Shown here one piece after another: positions 12,401 to 23,377 of a stretch of 64,000 nt of DNA. Origin of the DNA: Colius striatus (lineage: Eukaryota; Chordata; Aves; Coliiformes; Coliidae); contig NC_084760.1 of assembly GCF_028858725.1 (NCBI RefSeq), forward strand, positions 53,283,367-53,347,366, written 5' to 3'. Under the pieces are notes generated by a model. The model saw nothing but the letters and a program-made list of their open reading frames with translations, was not told the origin of the DNA and ran no database searches. The position numbers were made by a program, and so were the translations under genes. Numbering within the stretch: the first letter of the stretch is position 1; every line of letters starts with the position of its first letter.

Positions 12401-15400
12401 ACAAACTAATCAGTTAGTAGCAGGACTGAACTGTGGCTCACAGAATTATGATTTAGTAACAACATCTAGCCCTACATCAAACAGACAGGACATGAGAAAG
12501 ACAGAATTTGCACAGATCTGCTTTCTTTTTGTTCTGACATGTGTTGGCAAGGCCTTTTGAGATATGCTTCTTTGTCTCTGGCTCACTGAAGTCTTGGACA
12601 CTTTTCTCAGACAGAGATTGTAACTGGAATTCAGTGCCACTAGCAATAGGAAATGCCACATCTCAGCTTTACAGTGGAAGCCAAAGCTTACTGAAATCCA
12701 CCAGAAAATAAATGACCAAGTTTCTTCTTTACCAGAGGAAGTCAAGCCTCTTGTTTCATTGATCCACTTTTCCTACCTCTCTTGTTTGGGGACAATGACC
12801 AACTTTTCTTGAAGTGTTCTGAGCAATGTTTCAGTTCAATACTGGCTGCTAACCGACAACTAGAGAGAAGTTAGATAAATGAGACACAATGGAAAAGACT
12901 AGAAAGGAAAGAACAGCACTATTACAGGATCGCTTATTTTTCTGAAGTACCTAATTCAAGCATGTTCTCCAAATTATTAATAAACACATTACTGTAATTG
13001 AGGTAGTAAATACAAAGAAATTAACAACACACACTGTCAACTACACAAGACATACTTCTTGGTTTCTTACTCTTCTCCTCACTGTTCTGAAAAAAAGAAT
13101 CAAAGTAAGTAAACTTTTAATAGCAACCTGATCTGTCTGCTGTGACACAAGGAAAGGTGATCCCACAAGTCTGTCTTTTTCTTCCACAAAGTACAAATAA
13201 ACTCATGCTATTTGAGGAGGAGCTACTGTTTCAGATTATCACTCACTTGCTCTGTAATCAAGCTACCTCTAATTCTAAATAGAAGTCTATAATTTGATTA
13301 AACGGCAGATCTCAGTCAAGTTAAAAAATAAAATTCAGTATTTATCTTCCAAACAATCTAACATAAAGATGATACCAGAATAATAGTATTGAACAGCTAA
13401 CTATTTACCCAATTCTTGGCCATATTTTGCCATTTACCAGGTATTTTTTCTGTCACAGAGATCTTACACCTATGAAAATTAAAACAAAATTTCAATTGAA
13501 ATAACTCAAGAAATTATAGCTTTTTTTCTATAAAATATAAAAGAAGATTAATTATGGATTAAATAATCGACAAATACTTATTCTGCAGAGCATTCAAACA
13601 TATTAATGCAAAAAAAAAATTCTATACAAAACAGTCAGAAATAATGTCCTTCCACTTTTCATCAGCAGTTCTTATTCCTTGTTCAAGCAGTTGTGAGTTA
13701 TCAAAAAGCTGTATTTGATAGAAGTGATCTCAGGCTAACTAAGTATGTCATGCTAACACTATCATTGATTTCAGTTAAATGCTAGGACTGACTGCACTGA
13801 AAGTCATAGAGTTCTTTAAGTCTTAAGTTAGGAAGGAGAGGGCTTTGAGCCTCAGAAACAAAATAAACATCACTGAGATCTCTTCTGAGTATTTTGTATC
13901 GTAGCTTTACATTTTTTTGATATGTTGGTCTGAACTGTCAGAAAAAAACTACCAACTCATCCACCTGCACATTTTTCAGAAAAAAAATCACTGGTAGAAT
14001 AAACAGATAAAAATAATTTCTTTCAATAAGATCTTCTAGTCCTATTCAAAGATCCTATGCTAACTTTATACATACCAAAGAATAAAAACTTGGACCTTGC
14101 CCTGAACAGCTTACAATGTAAATAGATGAAGGTAATGACAAATAAATGTAACAAGAAAATGTACAAATACATAGGTATTTGTGTATAGAACCACGCAACA
14201 GGAAGTACACAGATGGCATGCTGAAACCACAACTTAGGATTTCTCATAACCATCGCTGCTTGACTGAGGCATCAGAAGATGCCAATACTGCGACCTCTGA
14301 GATCTAAAGCATCAGAGGATGCATACATAGACTGAGAACTTCAGAAAGTGGGATGATAATGGCACACCACATTGACAGGAAACAATCTACCTTTCGCTAC
14401 TGAAGGGAAACCAGTTGCAGGGGGGCGAGGGGCAAACAGAGAGAGAGTGTCATCAGATAAAATAACGACAATGTTTTTTGCTTTGCTTTTTGAAAAGCTG
14501 TTCCATTTTCTGAGCTATCATTCCAATAGTTTCTACAGAATAGAAGAGAGTTTTATTTGAGCTAATAGATATGAAAAAAAAAAAAATCTAAGACTTTTCC
14601 ATTGCCCAGACATAAGGACTCAAAACAGAGATGAGCTGTATTGGAAAGTGAGGTTGTAGGCCTGGATAATCTTAAGTCAAGGCAGTGGCATCACTCACCA
14701 TACCAAATAAAAATAAGAAGAAGATCTAAACATCAAAGTTATGCTTTCTGAGCCTTATAATGATGCACTTTTCAGTATATCAGTTTCTATCTAAAAATCA
14801 CTAAGCACAATGGACACTGATTTTTTTTTCAGCAATGGAAAGTTACATACATACAAAAATGTCCATTGTATCACCAGCCTCCAGTGACTAATTTGGTCAT
14901 AAACCAAGCACTCATCAAGTGTCATTAAAGTAGCAAATACTCTTTCAATATTTTTTTTCTTTTTCCTTTCATTTCAGGCCTTTAAGGTACACTTAATTCA
15001 AGCTCATACTATGTCTTCTAAATTCAAGCTCATAACAAGTCTTTTAAACTCATTATAGTTTGAAAACTGATTTCTTAAAATAAAAGATTTTTTTTCCACT
15101 ATATCATCTTTAGATGCCAGCAGCTATGACTATAAGGAACATAGAAAACAAGCAGACAATAGCAACAAAAAACCCACAAAAATGGATAACATTTCATCAT
15201 TTTTATCTTATTTTCCTGAACAAAGCAGGCTAGTATCATCATTTTAGATGTGTGTATGTCTCCCTGTTTCACCTTCCCTCTCTGTTGATTTGAATTGAAC
15301 CCATTTTCCTGACTCAAACAAATTCATTAGAGGGGTAAAAGTGGGTAAAAGTGTGTGTGATTAAAATACTTACAGTAGACAAATACTGTGCAAAGCAGCT

Positions 15401-18400
15401 GCCCACTAGGACAGAGTGACAGATTAGTGCCCTCATGGAGGGAAAATGGGAAGAGTCAGACCATAGCTAGTTTGTTTAATCTGCTCAGAGACAAGAGCAA
15501 GCAGAATGGTGGCTTGGCACCACACGTGCAATTCTGAGGTAGTGACTATGCTGCTGCCTCTTGTCCAGTCAACTAATCAAAGTCACCAGCAGATGAAATG
15601 GCAAAGGATGGCACAGCATGGAGATTCACAGATGTTGGGAAGGAACCAGGGGTGCCTGAATCAGAAGGTCTTGGGGGCTCCAGAAAGCACTCAATGTTTG
15701 CGTGCAGAGAAATCACTTGCCACAAATAAGTAAGAAGTGAGATTTCAAAAGCTCCATTCATTCTGTTACTAACAGAACACGCCCAGTACATATATATTTA
15801 ATAACTAATTGTACAAGAGAGTCACAATGAATCTTGCTACAGGATCAAACCAAAATTAACAGATAAATAAAGTGTATTTGCTGCTGAAGTTTTTACACCT
15901 TCAGCAGCGTGGCTTCATGCAGTTTGTGTTAGACTCCAGACAGTATACTGATAGATGTGTCTATGTACTTAAGCATTCATTCCTCATTGGGAGTATTAAC
16001 CTTTTGAATTAAAGGCTGAAGGATCATGAAACATAACAGAGCACATTTCAATGCAGGATTACTCTGTGGCTTCTGCCCCAGTATATGCATTAAAAAAAGC
16101 AATATAAAAATATGGCATTAGCATATTTACTTAACCTTGTATTTTGGGGGCATTTCTTTAAAGACAGAAATGTCGCTTAAAGGCAAAAGTAGGTTATAAA
16201 AACCCTTTGAATTATGCTTTACAAACAGAGAAATCATTATTCCTAAGTGTTCCCATAACATTACGCAACTGTGGGATAAAAAAATTTTCAGGATGTGACA
16301 GCTGTAGCTCCTAGAGCCCGAGGCCTAAACATACTCACAGACACCAGATACGCAAGTAGTGCTGGTTCAACAACAGAAGAGCCTATCATGCACAACTATG
16401 AACCATGCAGCCCACATACCAACAAGTTTTCACGGGGACCCCTAACTCTGGCATTAGATCCCAGACGTGAAGTATCCAAAACATGTTCTAAGTATCATGT
16501 TTCTCAAACTGCTGGAATAAAGGATTATCTCCATTGTCTCACCAGGGTAACTTCACTACTTCACCTACAGCTCTCAGACAGACAGGAACACTCTACTCTT
16601 CCTCAGACCAATTATCTGATTCTTCCTGCTATTAAACAGCATTTGCTGCAATTTTTCACACAATCCTGGACTGGTTTGAACAAGAAATCATGAAACTCCA
16701 TTAATCTTGCTGTGATCCTTACAAAACTAAACAACATAACAGCACTGTACAAAATGTGAATTTCTAAATAAATGTTACACTTGGGAATTATAACTTTTGT
16801 TGATTAAAAAACCTTGATTTCAACACAAGCAAAGAGTGCTCACCACTTGTCAATGAGGAGAAAGATTAGTCTGTTTCAAGAAACTACTCCAAATGCAATC
16901 AAAATTTTGTTATTACTGTGACCCCAAAAAGGACCTCAAATGTGGCTTAAGTTTCTAGTTAAAGCCTTAACAAAATGGTATTTATCATATGGCTAATAAG
17001 AACATGAATGACAAAATTTTTGACTACTGACTCCCTTAATAAACACTACAGTAGTGTAGCTATGTAGGTAGCCTTGGTAAAAATGCAGTGGTTTAAACTG
17101 AACACACAAATAAATTGTAAATAAATTTAGTTCACCTTTAATATGTCTCATACAGAATACAAAGTACATGAGACATCTACAAATGAATTGCTCCATTTCT
17201 CAAATTCCATTCTAGACCTAACAAAACATTCAGAAGACTGGTCAGCAAATTAACATGGAAAAAAACATTCATAGTTTATCTTCTCTATTGAACACCTCTC
17301 TGGACATGTAATTATTTCCACACTTTTCCTCCCAACAATTAAAACATAACATGATATATATAAAGCATCTTAAAAATTCGGACACATCACCCAAAATTTA
17401 TATTCACTTTGCTTTACATACTGTTTCTTGCCACTGTTTTACTTTTCATTTCACTGTTTTCACTCTGTTTGCATAAATTATTCATTTGTACACTTTGCTG
17501 CCACTGTGAAATTTCTGTCTGCCTCACAAAGACGTTTTTTCAGGTGTCCATGCTTTCAGACACAAATCCGCTTTTAGAAGCCATACTGGTCACTTTATTA
17601 TTGCCATTATTTTGAAAGTCATACTAGCTATAAAACATAATTCAGTAAATAAAACCAAGAATTATAAACTGAAACAGTGGTACTCTACCACTCTTTCACA
17701 GCTCCCAACACAAGACAGAGGAAAGGAAAACGCTTTACTATGTGCTGACTGAAACCAAAGCAAGCTAGTTAAACTTGTACAAACTTCCAGGGCTTCAGAT
17801 ATAGGAAAAGATGAACTAAATATGGATGACCCCTTTAAAATGGGCATAATTATTGTAAGAGAAGTAATATGTATCCAACTAATAACAATATATGTCTTCC
17901 AGTTTATAAGCCAATAGGAAAATTTATGCGCATCTGTACTTCCACTTCCCAAATGTGTGAAAACTGTCTACATTTTAGGATATAAAGTTAGCTGGATCAA
18001 ATCTCATTCAATTGATTTTACAAAAGATCACATTCTATCTAGTACCAACAGGTTTTTATTCCATAAGAGAAAAGGTATTCAGAGTTACAAGTGCAATTAA
18101 TAAAAATAACATCTCAGTAAATGCCAATAATTTTTATAACACATGAAAAAATTGAAACAATTTGCTTTCCTTATGGAGTTACTGCAACTAAGCTCCCAGC
18201 TCAATAGATATGACTGTCATGGCGCAAAGAAATATCTTGATCTTCAACAGATGCATTTGTCATTACAAGGCAAAAGAGGGAGAGGAAAAAAAATCCAAAC
18301 AGACCCTCATAAGAATGCACGTGATCCTACCTTGGTTTAAAAAGTACTGCTAAACAACAAAGCGGGACTATAACTCTGCAGTGTGCTCCATGAGACAGAC

Positions 18401-21400
18401 TTGCACACTAGGTGAAAAATGCACATAAAACCACCTACATTTTAGTTTTCTGGTTTTCAGCATTTGGAGGTTTTTAGAGGGATGTTCACGTTACCTACAT
18501 TATACTACATATGCCTTAGCTGATATAGTAACAAGTTACTTACAAAAGCATTCAGCTTATAGGAACACATTCCTCTAAATCTGCTGACTCCAAGTTCAGC
18601 ATTGACATAAAAGTACATAGGAAGTTAACTTCTTACATATACAGTCAAATGTTTTCCTTAACTTTAGCATGTATGCTGGCTTAACACAACTGCCAAGACA
18701 TGGGGTGTGCTCTACCAGACATTCCTTTCTAGCTTGTTCATTTAAAATTACAGAATCAGATTGGCAGTCAAAAGTGCCAGAGTCACAGTGAAGTTCAGTT
18801 TTCACTGGCACATTGACCTACTTCTTTTACTTCTACAAAATTGCACTACACAGAAGTTTTATTTTTTGAAATAGACATTTAGAAACATCATAGTTGGCAT
18901 CATGGAACTTCTTTATCTCAGATGATAGCCAAACAGGATAAACAAATCCCAAGGACTTCCTCTTAACTAAAAATCTACTGAAATCTCACAGACTGCCACA
19001 CTGCATCTGATGACCTATAGTGCTTTCTAAGAGACAGAGCACCACAAAAAATCTCCTTTAAAATGGCTGTCGTCTCCTTTTGCTCTAACAGCTTGAGGCC
19101 CTTACTGTCCCATCAAGATACATTGCTTCATTTGCTCATATTGAAGTGCAGTTGATCTCAGAAAAGACAGTGGCTTCTATGACCTAACAATTTTTTTCCT
19201 CTTTGATAAGCTACTTAATTTTTCCTACTGTGGCCAGTAGGAAAAATATCAAAACAAATCCCCCTCCCCTTTGTTTAACTAGTTTAATTTAGGACTGCAA
19301 ATGTTATTAGCAAAGTAGTATGTTTATAACCTTTCACCATCCTAAAGCACAAGTAAATTTATCTGCATACGTCCACTGTACATCTGTGTACCTTCAGGCT
19401 GCTTCTGCAAAACAACTTAAACCTGAATTAGCAACATATAATTCTGTTTTTGGAATTTCCTAGAATATTTCTTTCACTACTTCCATCCACCAAATCAAGC
19501 CGTGCCTCTTAAAAGCAATTTTATCAATCAGAAAATGCACATTAAGCTGATAAAAGTTGAAGTATCAAAGTGTGAACCACAGTTCTTTCCTCTTGTTTGT
19601 AACATTATAATAAGACACAACATTCCTGATGAAGGAAAAGGAACCCAGAAACAAACAAAAAAAAATGACAGTATTCGGGTTTTATTATTAGCCTGATTTT
19701 CCTTTAGGAAATAATGTCATTTTATTCCCTTATAGCAGGAAAATGCAGCTGTGGGACTAAAGTCTTAGCTGACACATTCAAAATATTATTTTAATCCAAC
19801 TAAAGGCATATTTCTGAAGATGGATGTTAACTTAGTGGCTTGAAGAAGTGTTTATACCTAAATAAACTATGATTTAAGACATTTTTATGAATGTGATGAA
19901 AGCTCTGTATTAAAATATCCGACACTATAAAGTTACAACCGTGAGCACTTAAGAAGTGACTGCAATTTTAAGTTGTATGAAATACAGCAACTTGCATTAT
20001 TAAAAACCACAAACAACTATATCCACTGATAACATCCCAAACTCCACTATTAATGTCAGTGAATGCTTTAAAAATATGTAACTGTATCCTTCATTTCAGA
20101 CACTGAGGCTTTTGACTAGACATGTGTGAATGTAAAAAGGTAAGACACTCGTAATCAACAGAGCAGTTCCCAACTTTGGAGATTTTAAATGCAGTTTTCA
20201 TTTCAAGTTTAGGACTCTAATATCATGAGGTTCTGAAATTCACAACCCCCAAGATCATAGTATAACCTTCTAACAGTCTATTTGAAAGATAAAAACTGCT
20301 TTATAGGTATGAGGCCTAACAATAGTATCAGTAATAAAAATATTTCACAAAATAAAAAAAAAAAAACCACTTTTCTTCGCTTTTAAAGCACTCACTCTGG
20401 CTTCTCAGTACCATTTTTATCAAACAATTACACCATGCACTTAGACATACACAATAATTATGGTATTACAACTGCTGCATTCCTTTGCTCTTCAACCTGA
20501 GATTGAGGTACAGATCTTCAGCTGTTTAGGTGCCCCCTATGATTTTTAATTAGATACCAAGATACCTTTCAGGATTGAAGTTTCATTGTATCCTTTCAAA
20601 TTATTTAAGCTTGAAATAACTTTTAAAATAAATACTTGCCAAGCAGGAGTCATTCTCTTAAACTGAAAACTCATCTGTTTTACAAGTCTGCACCTGACAC
20701 CCGCCATCCCTGTGTAATATATAAACTCATAAACCTTAGTTTTCTATGCCTATACTATTAAGTCTACTGTATAGGTTGATAGTACATATACATACCAAAT
20801 ACATGAATATGACAGCGTAGCACCATAAACACAGAGCATACCATAAATGTCACAATAGTATTTATTCTGGTGAAATAAAAGACTGCAATGAAAAAAGTTT
20901 CTATAACAAAGTTTTTGCTCTGCTCTGGAATATCCTGTTAAACCTTACGGATTATTTTGCATAACAATATCTTCATACCAGGAAGAAACCTGATTAAAAC
21001 CTAAGTCAATTTACTTACTTTACTTCCTACTGCAAGGTAGAGCTTCAGAAGAGCAGGCTGCTCTTTGAAGAGTCTTAAATTCCTTTATTATAACAAGTAT
21101 AAAACAAAGCACTGAATTCTGTGGTTTACTTGTCTATTGAAGCTCTCACAAAGCATGGTCTACAAGAGACACTGAAGAAATTGTGAGGGTTTTAGCCCAC
21201 GAAAGACATATCAACAGTCTTCTAATGTGCAACAGAAAGACAAGAGGGTAGTTTGGATCCACAACTGCTAAAGACAAGACAAATGACATCACCTACTAAA
21301 CGAAAGATGACTCAGGTTGGACTGTAGTTATAGTGATGGTAAAGGTCCCCAGATTATCCTTTCTGACTGCTCCAGTCTTTGCAGTAGTCACAGGAACTGG

Positions 21401-22443
21401 AGCCCTGCCTATTGACCAGCATCAGCACCAGCCAGTTTGGCTCCAGATGATGCTTCTCTCTTCCCGCCCTGACTGAAATTCTAGATGAGGCATGAAGAAA
21501 TCTTTCCAACAGTAAGGATAGTTATTACTCTCCTCACAGAATGCACAAGCTCCACTATTAATTTTCTGACACTAAGTTTGGCATGCAACTATTTGATATG
21601 GCTCAGAATATGAAGAGACAAGAAGACCTGTCAAAGCCCATCCCCAATCCATTTTTCTGTTTATTAAAAATCACAGAACGGTAGGGGTTGGAAGGGTGCA
21701 TTTCCTGGTAACCAGTAAAATCCTCATTTTGACTACTGACTGAAAGCTTTAAGCATTTTTACTGTGTGTCTTTGTCTCGTTTTTAAAAGGCTTTCTAAAT
21801 TCACTAGGGACTTAATGCAAATAGAAGACCAGTCGACAGCATCTGTTGCTCAAGACTGCTACTTTCAACATCAAAGCGAACTTTATTTTGGCACGCACCA
21901 CTTCATGCCCACGCTGTAATAACCAAACGCAGAGGATCGGCACGGCCGGGCCCGAATCCCATGGGGCTGGAGGCAGCCTCCCAAAGAGCGGGGCTGGGTG
22001 AAGCTCGCCAGCTGCTGCCAGCGCGGCGCCCGGGGGCCCCGGCGGCCCCCCCAGACACCGCCTCGCGGGGCGCGGCAGGGGACGCGCCGCCGGACCGACA
22101 CCGCCCCGGCGGCAGCTGCCCACAGCCCCCACTCCCGGGGGCCTCGCACCCTCCTCACCTCCAGCTTGTGGTTGATCTGGGACACGGTCTGCGCCTTGTG
22201 GCAGAGCTGGGCGAAGCAAGAGCTGAGGCTGGTCATCTTCTGCCTCCCCTCGTACGTGATGTCGGCCTGGTCCGGGTCGATCTCGCCCAGCAGCAGGTCC
22301 ACGTCCACGAAGGCCTTGTCGAACTCCTTCTCCAGCACCTCCAGCCAGCGGAACATGGATACCCCGCCGCCCGCCGCCGAAGCCGCACCCCCGCCGCAAG
22401 CCGCGGCGCCCGGCCCGCAGGAGCTGCCGCCCGCCGCTGACAT
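274..22443 (-). CDS. GOPC: GOPC (PIST/CAL), Golgi PDZ and coiled-coil protein, 3' part cut by window edge
   Basis: This gene encodes a peripheral Golgi/trans-Golgi scaffold. In mammals it binds C-terminal PDZ ligands such as CFTR through its PDZ domain and binds golgin-160, syntaxin-6 and TC10 through its coiled coils (family knowledge). Seen here are six constitutive coding exons plus one microexon on the minus strand: 22443-22159, 9252-9088, 6753-6730 (microexon), 3123-2948, 2660-2495, 1252-1157 and 438-274. Every intron is GT-AG and the phases fit. Residues 1-95 hold the Gly/Ala-rich start and [20 protein letters not shown]. Two coiled-coil stretches follow in the next exons. The PDZ domain carries the GLGISIT carboxylate-binding loop and [14 protein letters not shown]. 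The end of the PDZ domain and the acidic C-terminus, roughly 100 residues in mammals, lie before base 1. The start codon has A at -3, and the downstream protein matches the mammalian N-terminus. Confidence 0.96.
439..1156 (-). other. GOPC: GOPC intron 5
   Basis: 718-bp AT-rich intron. Nothing recognised beyond splice signals. Confidence 0.9.
1157..1252 (-). CDS. GOPC: GOPC coding exon 5, start of PDZ domain
   Basis: 96 nt, 32 codons, phase 0 on both sides (CTAG|GATCCT and ATCACA|GTAAGT). It encodes [20 protein letters not shown] and [18 protein letters not shown] is the PDZ carboxylate-binding loop. The mammalian version, remembered as DQDSLKK and KVLLLKED, differs at three conservative positions. 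Confidence 0.96.
1253..2494 (-). other. GOPC: GOPC intron 4
   Basis: 1.24-kb AT-rich intron. It contains a short inverted-repeat cluster around 2003-2035 (GGTACTTT / AAAGTACC and a nearby AAAGTACC). No other feature is seen. Confidence 0.9.
2495..2660 (-). CDS. GOPC: GOPC coding exon 4, linker between coiled coil and PDZ
   Basis: 166 nt. The acceptor CTATGTAG|GGTCC completes the split Arg codon, and the donor is GGACAT|GTAAGT at phase 0. It encodes [18 protein letters not shown], then [20 protein letters not shown] and the basic stretch [18 protein letters not shown]. No differences from the mammalian sequence are apparent from memory. Confidence 0.96.
2948..3123 (-). CDS. GOPC: GOPC coding exon 3, leucine-zipper coiled coil
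   Basis: 176 nt, entering phase 0 after TATAAAG|GAGAGAGAA and leaving after two bases of an Arg codon (GGAAG|GTATGTG). It encodes [16 protein letters not shown] through [13 protein letters not shown], the highly conserved second coiled coil. In mammals this segment mediates Golgi targeting and partner binding (family knowledge). Confidence 0.96.
3124..6729 (-). other. GOPC: GOPC intron between microexon and exon 3
   Basis: 3.6 kb of AT-rich intron with no repeat family or coding segment that I recognise. Short ORFs here (for example 4324-4575 on plus) have no recognisable motif and look like chance. Confidence 0.85.
6730..6753 (-). CDS. GOPC: GOPC 24-nt alternative microexon encoding SVVSVDEM
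   Basis: Between exons 2 and 3, the minus strand shows a pyrimidine-rich tract ending in TCTTAAG, then 24 nt encoding SVVSVDEM, then GTAAGTATCC. The flanking exons are both phase 0, so 24 nt inserts exactly 8 residues without shifting the frame. Mammalian GOPC has a long isoform with 8 extra residues at this same junction, remembered as SGPSVEEL before ERELEANKK; the shared pattern is S-x-x-S-V-acidic-E-hydrophobic. In mouse the longer form was described as neuron-enriched (nPIST). Skipping the exon gives a direct KL-ERELEA junction. Only prediction supports inclusion here. Confidence 0.82.
6754..9087 (-). other. GOPC: GOPC intron between exon 2 and microexon
   Basis: 2.3 kb of AT-rich intron. 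A run of 16 A on the plus strand (16 T on the sense strand) at 6838-6853 lies about 85 bp upstream of the microexon acceptor. Nothing else is recognised. Confidence 0.85.
9088..9252 (-). CDS. GOPC: GOPC coding exon 2, first coiled coil
   Basis: 165 nt, 55 codons, phase 0 at both ends: acceptor CTTCACAG|GCACAA and donor AAACTG|GTGAGT. It encodes [20 protein letters not shown] and onward to DSGTIKAKL, a heptad-patterned coiled-coil segment. Two conservative differences from the mammalian sequence as I remember it are in LHAVQLQ and GQGVDSG. Confidence 0.96.
9982..11098 (+). mobile_element. Solo LTR of an avian endogenous retrovirus, with target-site duplications
   Basis: A 1107-bp LTR spans 9987-11093. 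It begins TGTAGTGGTT and ends CCACCACA, so the termini are inverted. It is flanked by the perfect 5-bp direct repeat AGAGC at 9982-9986 and 11094-11098, with no internal viral genes between, so this is a solo LTR left by recombination between two LTRs. The centre (about 10380-10720) consists of degenerate repeats of a CCCACRCTGGAGCAG-like motif spaced roughly 30-50 bp apart. A TATA-like GTATTTGAG lies near 10169 and AATAAA at 10919. It lies antisense to GOPC. From memory it resembles an LTR family common in neoavian genomes, probably ERVL-like, but the family name needs a library search. The GC-richer ORFs across it are not genes. Confidence 0.9.
10919..10924 (+). terminator. Polyadenylation signal inside the solo LTR
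   Basis: AATAAA on the plus strand, about 170 bp before the LTR 3' end, where an LTR R/U5 polyadenylation signal is expected. It is antisense to GOPC and so should not truncate GOPC transcripts. Confidence 0.6.
15880..15908. repeat. 10-bp perfect inverted repeat, 9-nt loop
   Basis: GCTGCTGAAG and CTTCAGCAGC flank TTTTTACAC within GOPC intron 1. The stem is short and there is no longer pairing around it, so a microRNA precursor is not indicated. Confidence 0.6.
21668..21703 (-). mobile_element. CR1 LINE 3'-end remnant
   Basis: The plus strand reads atcacagaacggtaggggtt then ggaaggg, the reverse complement of a CR1 3' end. Only about 35 bp is recognisable, in GOPC intron 1. Confidence 0.6.
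22159..22443 (-). CDS. GOPC: GOPC coding exon 1 (residues 1-95)
   Basis: 285 nt, exactly 95 codons, ending in ...INHKLE with donor GAG|GTGAGG (phase 0). The first 27 residues are Gly/Ala/Ser-rich, as in mammals but different in detail. From [18 protein letters not shown] onward conservation is nearly complete by memory. A second in-frame Met at residue 30 (SMFRW) could serve as an internal start, but the upstream ATG is in better agreement with the family. The exon lies entirely inside the CpG island. Confidence 0.96.
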
Positions 22444-22693
22444 GCTGCCGCCGCTGCCGCCCCTTCCCCTCGCACGCCCCGGCCCCCTGGGCAGGGCAAG
22501 GCCCGCGCCCCCCGCCTCAGCCTCCGCCCCGCCTCAGTCGCCCCCCGAGGCCCGCTCGCTCCCGCCCCGCAGGACAAGGAGGTAGAGGCGACGGCGGCAG
22601 CAGCAGCAACAGCGGCGGCCGGCCCAGCTCAGCTTAGTTCGACTGCGCTCCGCCAGGGCAGCCACGCAGGGAAGCGAGAGAAATGTTGCCGGC

Positions 22694-22703
22694 GCGCATG
22701 CGC
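22694..22703. promoter_or_regulatory. NRF1-type palindrome GCGCATGCGC
   Basis: A perfect match to the NRF1 consensus, about 250 bp upstream of the GOPC start codon and within the CpG island. NRF1 sites are common in TATA-less housekeeping promoters. Binding is inferred, not shown. Confidence 0.6.
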
Positions 22704-23270
22704 GGCGCTGCTGACAGGCGGCTCCGGAGGCGGCGCACGGTGTGCCGGCGGCCAGCAGCGCGCGACTCGTTCTGCCTGCCACAACTCCAAGCGGCGGCAG
22801 GCAGCAACGGCCGAGCCCCAAAACCCCGATCGCGGCCGTCGGGCGGGTTTCCTCTCCAGCCTCCGTCGCCAGGGGGCGCCGTGGCCCGTGCCGTGCCGTG
22901 AGCGGGGCGGAGAGGCCCCGCTGCCCGCGCCCCGTTCCCAAAGAGGGCTCGCATCGGCCCCTGGGGGCCACCGCTCGGCCTCCGCAGGCAGGCACGAGGC
23001 GTTCTGCGCGCGTCTTCCCTCCGGAGAGGGCTCCGCCCGCCCTGCCCTCTCCAAAAAAGCTGCTCGAAAAAGCCCGCAGCGGCCGGCGCCAACTAAGTCA
23101 AGATTTTCAGTATGAGAAATGTTACTTTTTACGTCGCATTTAGCGTTTCTCAGCGTTAATATTGGTGCTGATACGCGCCTCCTGCCCTTAGGGAAGCCGA
23201 CCACTCGTTTCTGTGACTTCCCCCCGCCGCCCTGGGAACGAGCTTGAGGCGATGGCTGGACGCGGACCTA

Positions 23271-23308
23271 GCGGAGTCACTTCGACCTGGCGGGGTCACT
23301 TCGACCCG
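23271..23308. repeat. Two tandem copies of a 19-bp unit
   Basis: GCGGAGTCACTTCGACCTG is followed directly by GCGGGGTCACTTCGACCCG, with 17 of 19 bases identical. It lies just upstream of the GOPC CpG island. Each copy carries GTCACTTCGACC. Confidence 0.85.
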
Positions 23309-23348
23309 GCGACTTATCTCACGGCACACCTCTCACAGGCCCTGCCCA

Positions 23349-23377
23349 GGGCTGTTCTGTATCTTCCAGAACAGCCC
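23349..23377. repeat. 11-bp perfect hairpin
   Basis: GGGCTGTTCTG and CAGAACAGCCC are perfect inverted repeats separated by 7 nt (TATCTTC). The half-sites TGTTCT and AGAACA are in everted order and wrongly spaced for a classical glucocorticoid-response palindrome. Confidence 0.8.

Larger units (their letters stand above)
9253..22158 (-). other. GOPC: GOPC intron 1 (12.9 kb)
   Basis: Large first intron. It holds a complete solo LTR (9987-11093), a small CR1 remnant near 21670 and an inverted repeat at 15880-15908. The rest is AT-rich unique sequence with no coding exon I can support. Its 5' end lies in the CpG island. Confidence 0.88.
21930..23060. promoter_or_regulatory. GOPC: CpG island and promoter of GOPC
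   Basis: A very GC- and CpG-rich block stands out sharply from AT-rich flanks. It covers GOPC exon 1, its 5' UTR and the presumed start region. A (CGG/CAG)-rich stretch near 22590-22620 would be in the 5' UTR or just upstream. No TATA box was seen, consistent with a dispersed housekeeping promoter. Long ORFs in several frames here are a by-product of GC content. Confidence 0.85.

Noticed and set aside
12446-12745. 99-codon minus-strand ORF in GOPC intron 1
   Set aside because: No family resemblance to GOPC, and the exon 1-2 junction is already exact without it.
15880-15908. microRNA precursor at the inverted repeat
   Set aside because: The stem is only 10 bp with no extended pairing on either side.
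21812-23204. Many ORFs of 100-195 codons on both strands
   Set aside because: These are CpG-island composition artefacts (Arg/Pro/Ala-rich). Only the frame of GOPC exon 1 is supported by homology and splicing.
23349-23377. Glucocorticoid-response element at the hairpin
   Set aside because: The half-sites are everted and separated by 8 nt, not the AGAACAnnnTGTTCT arrangement.
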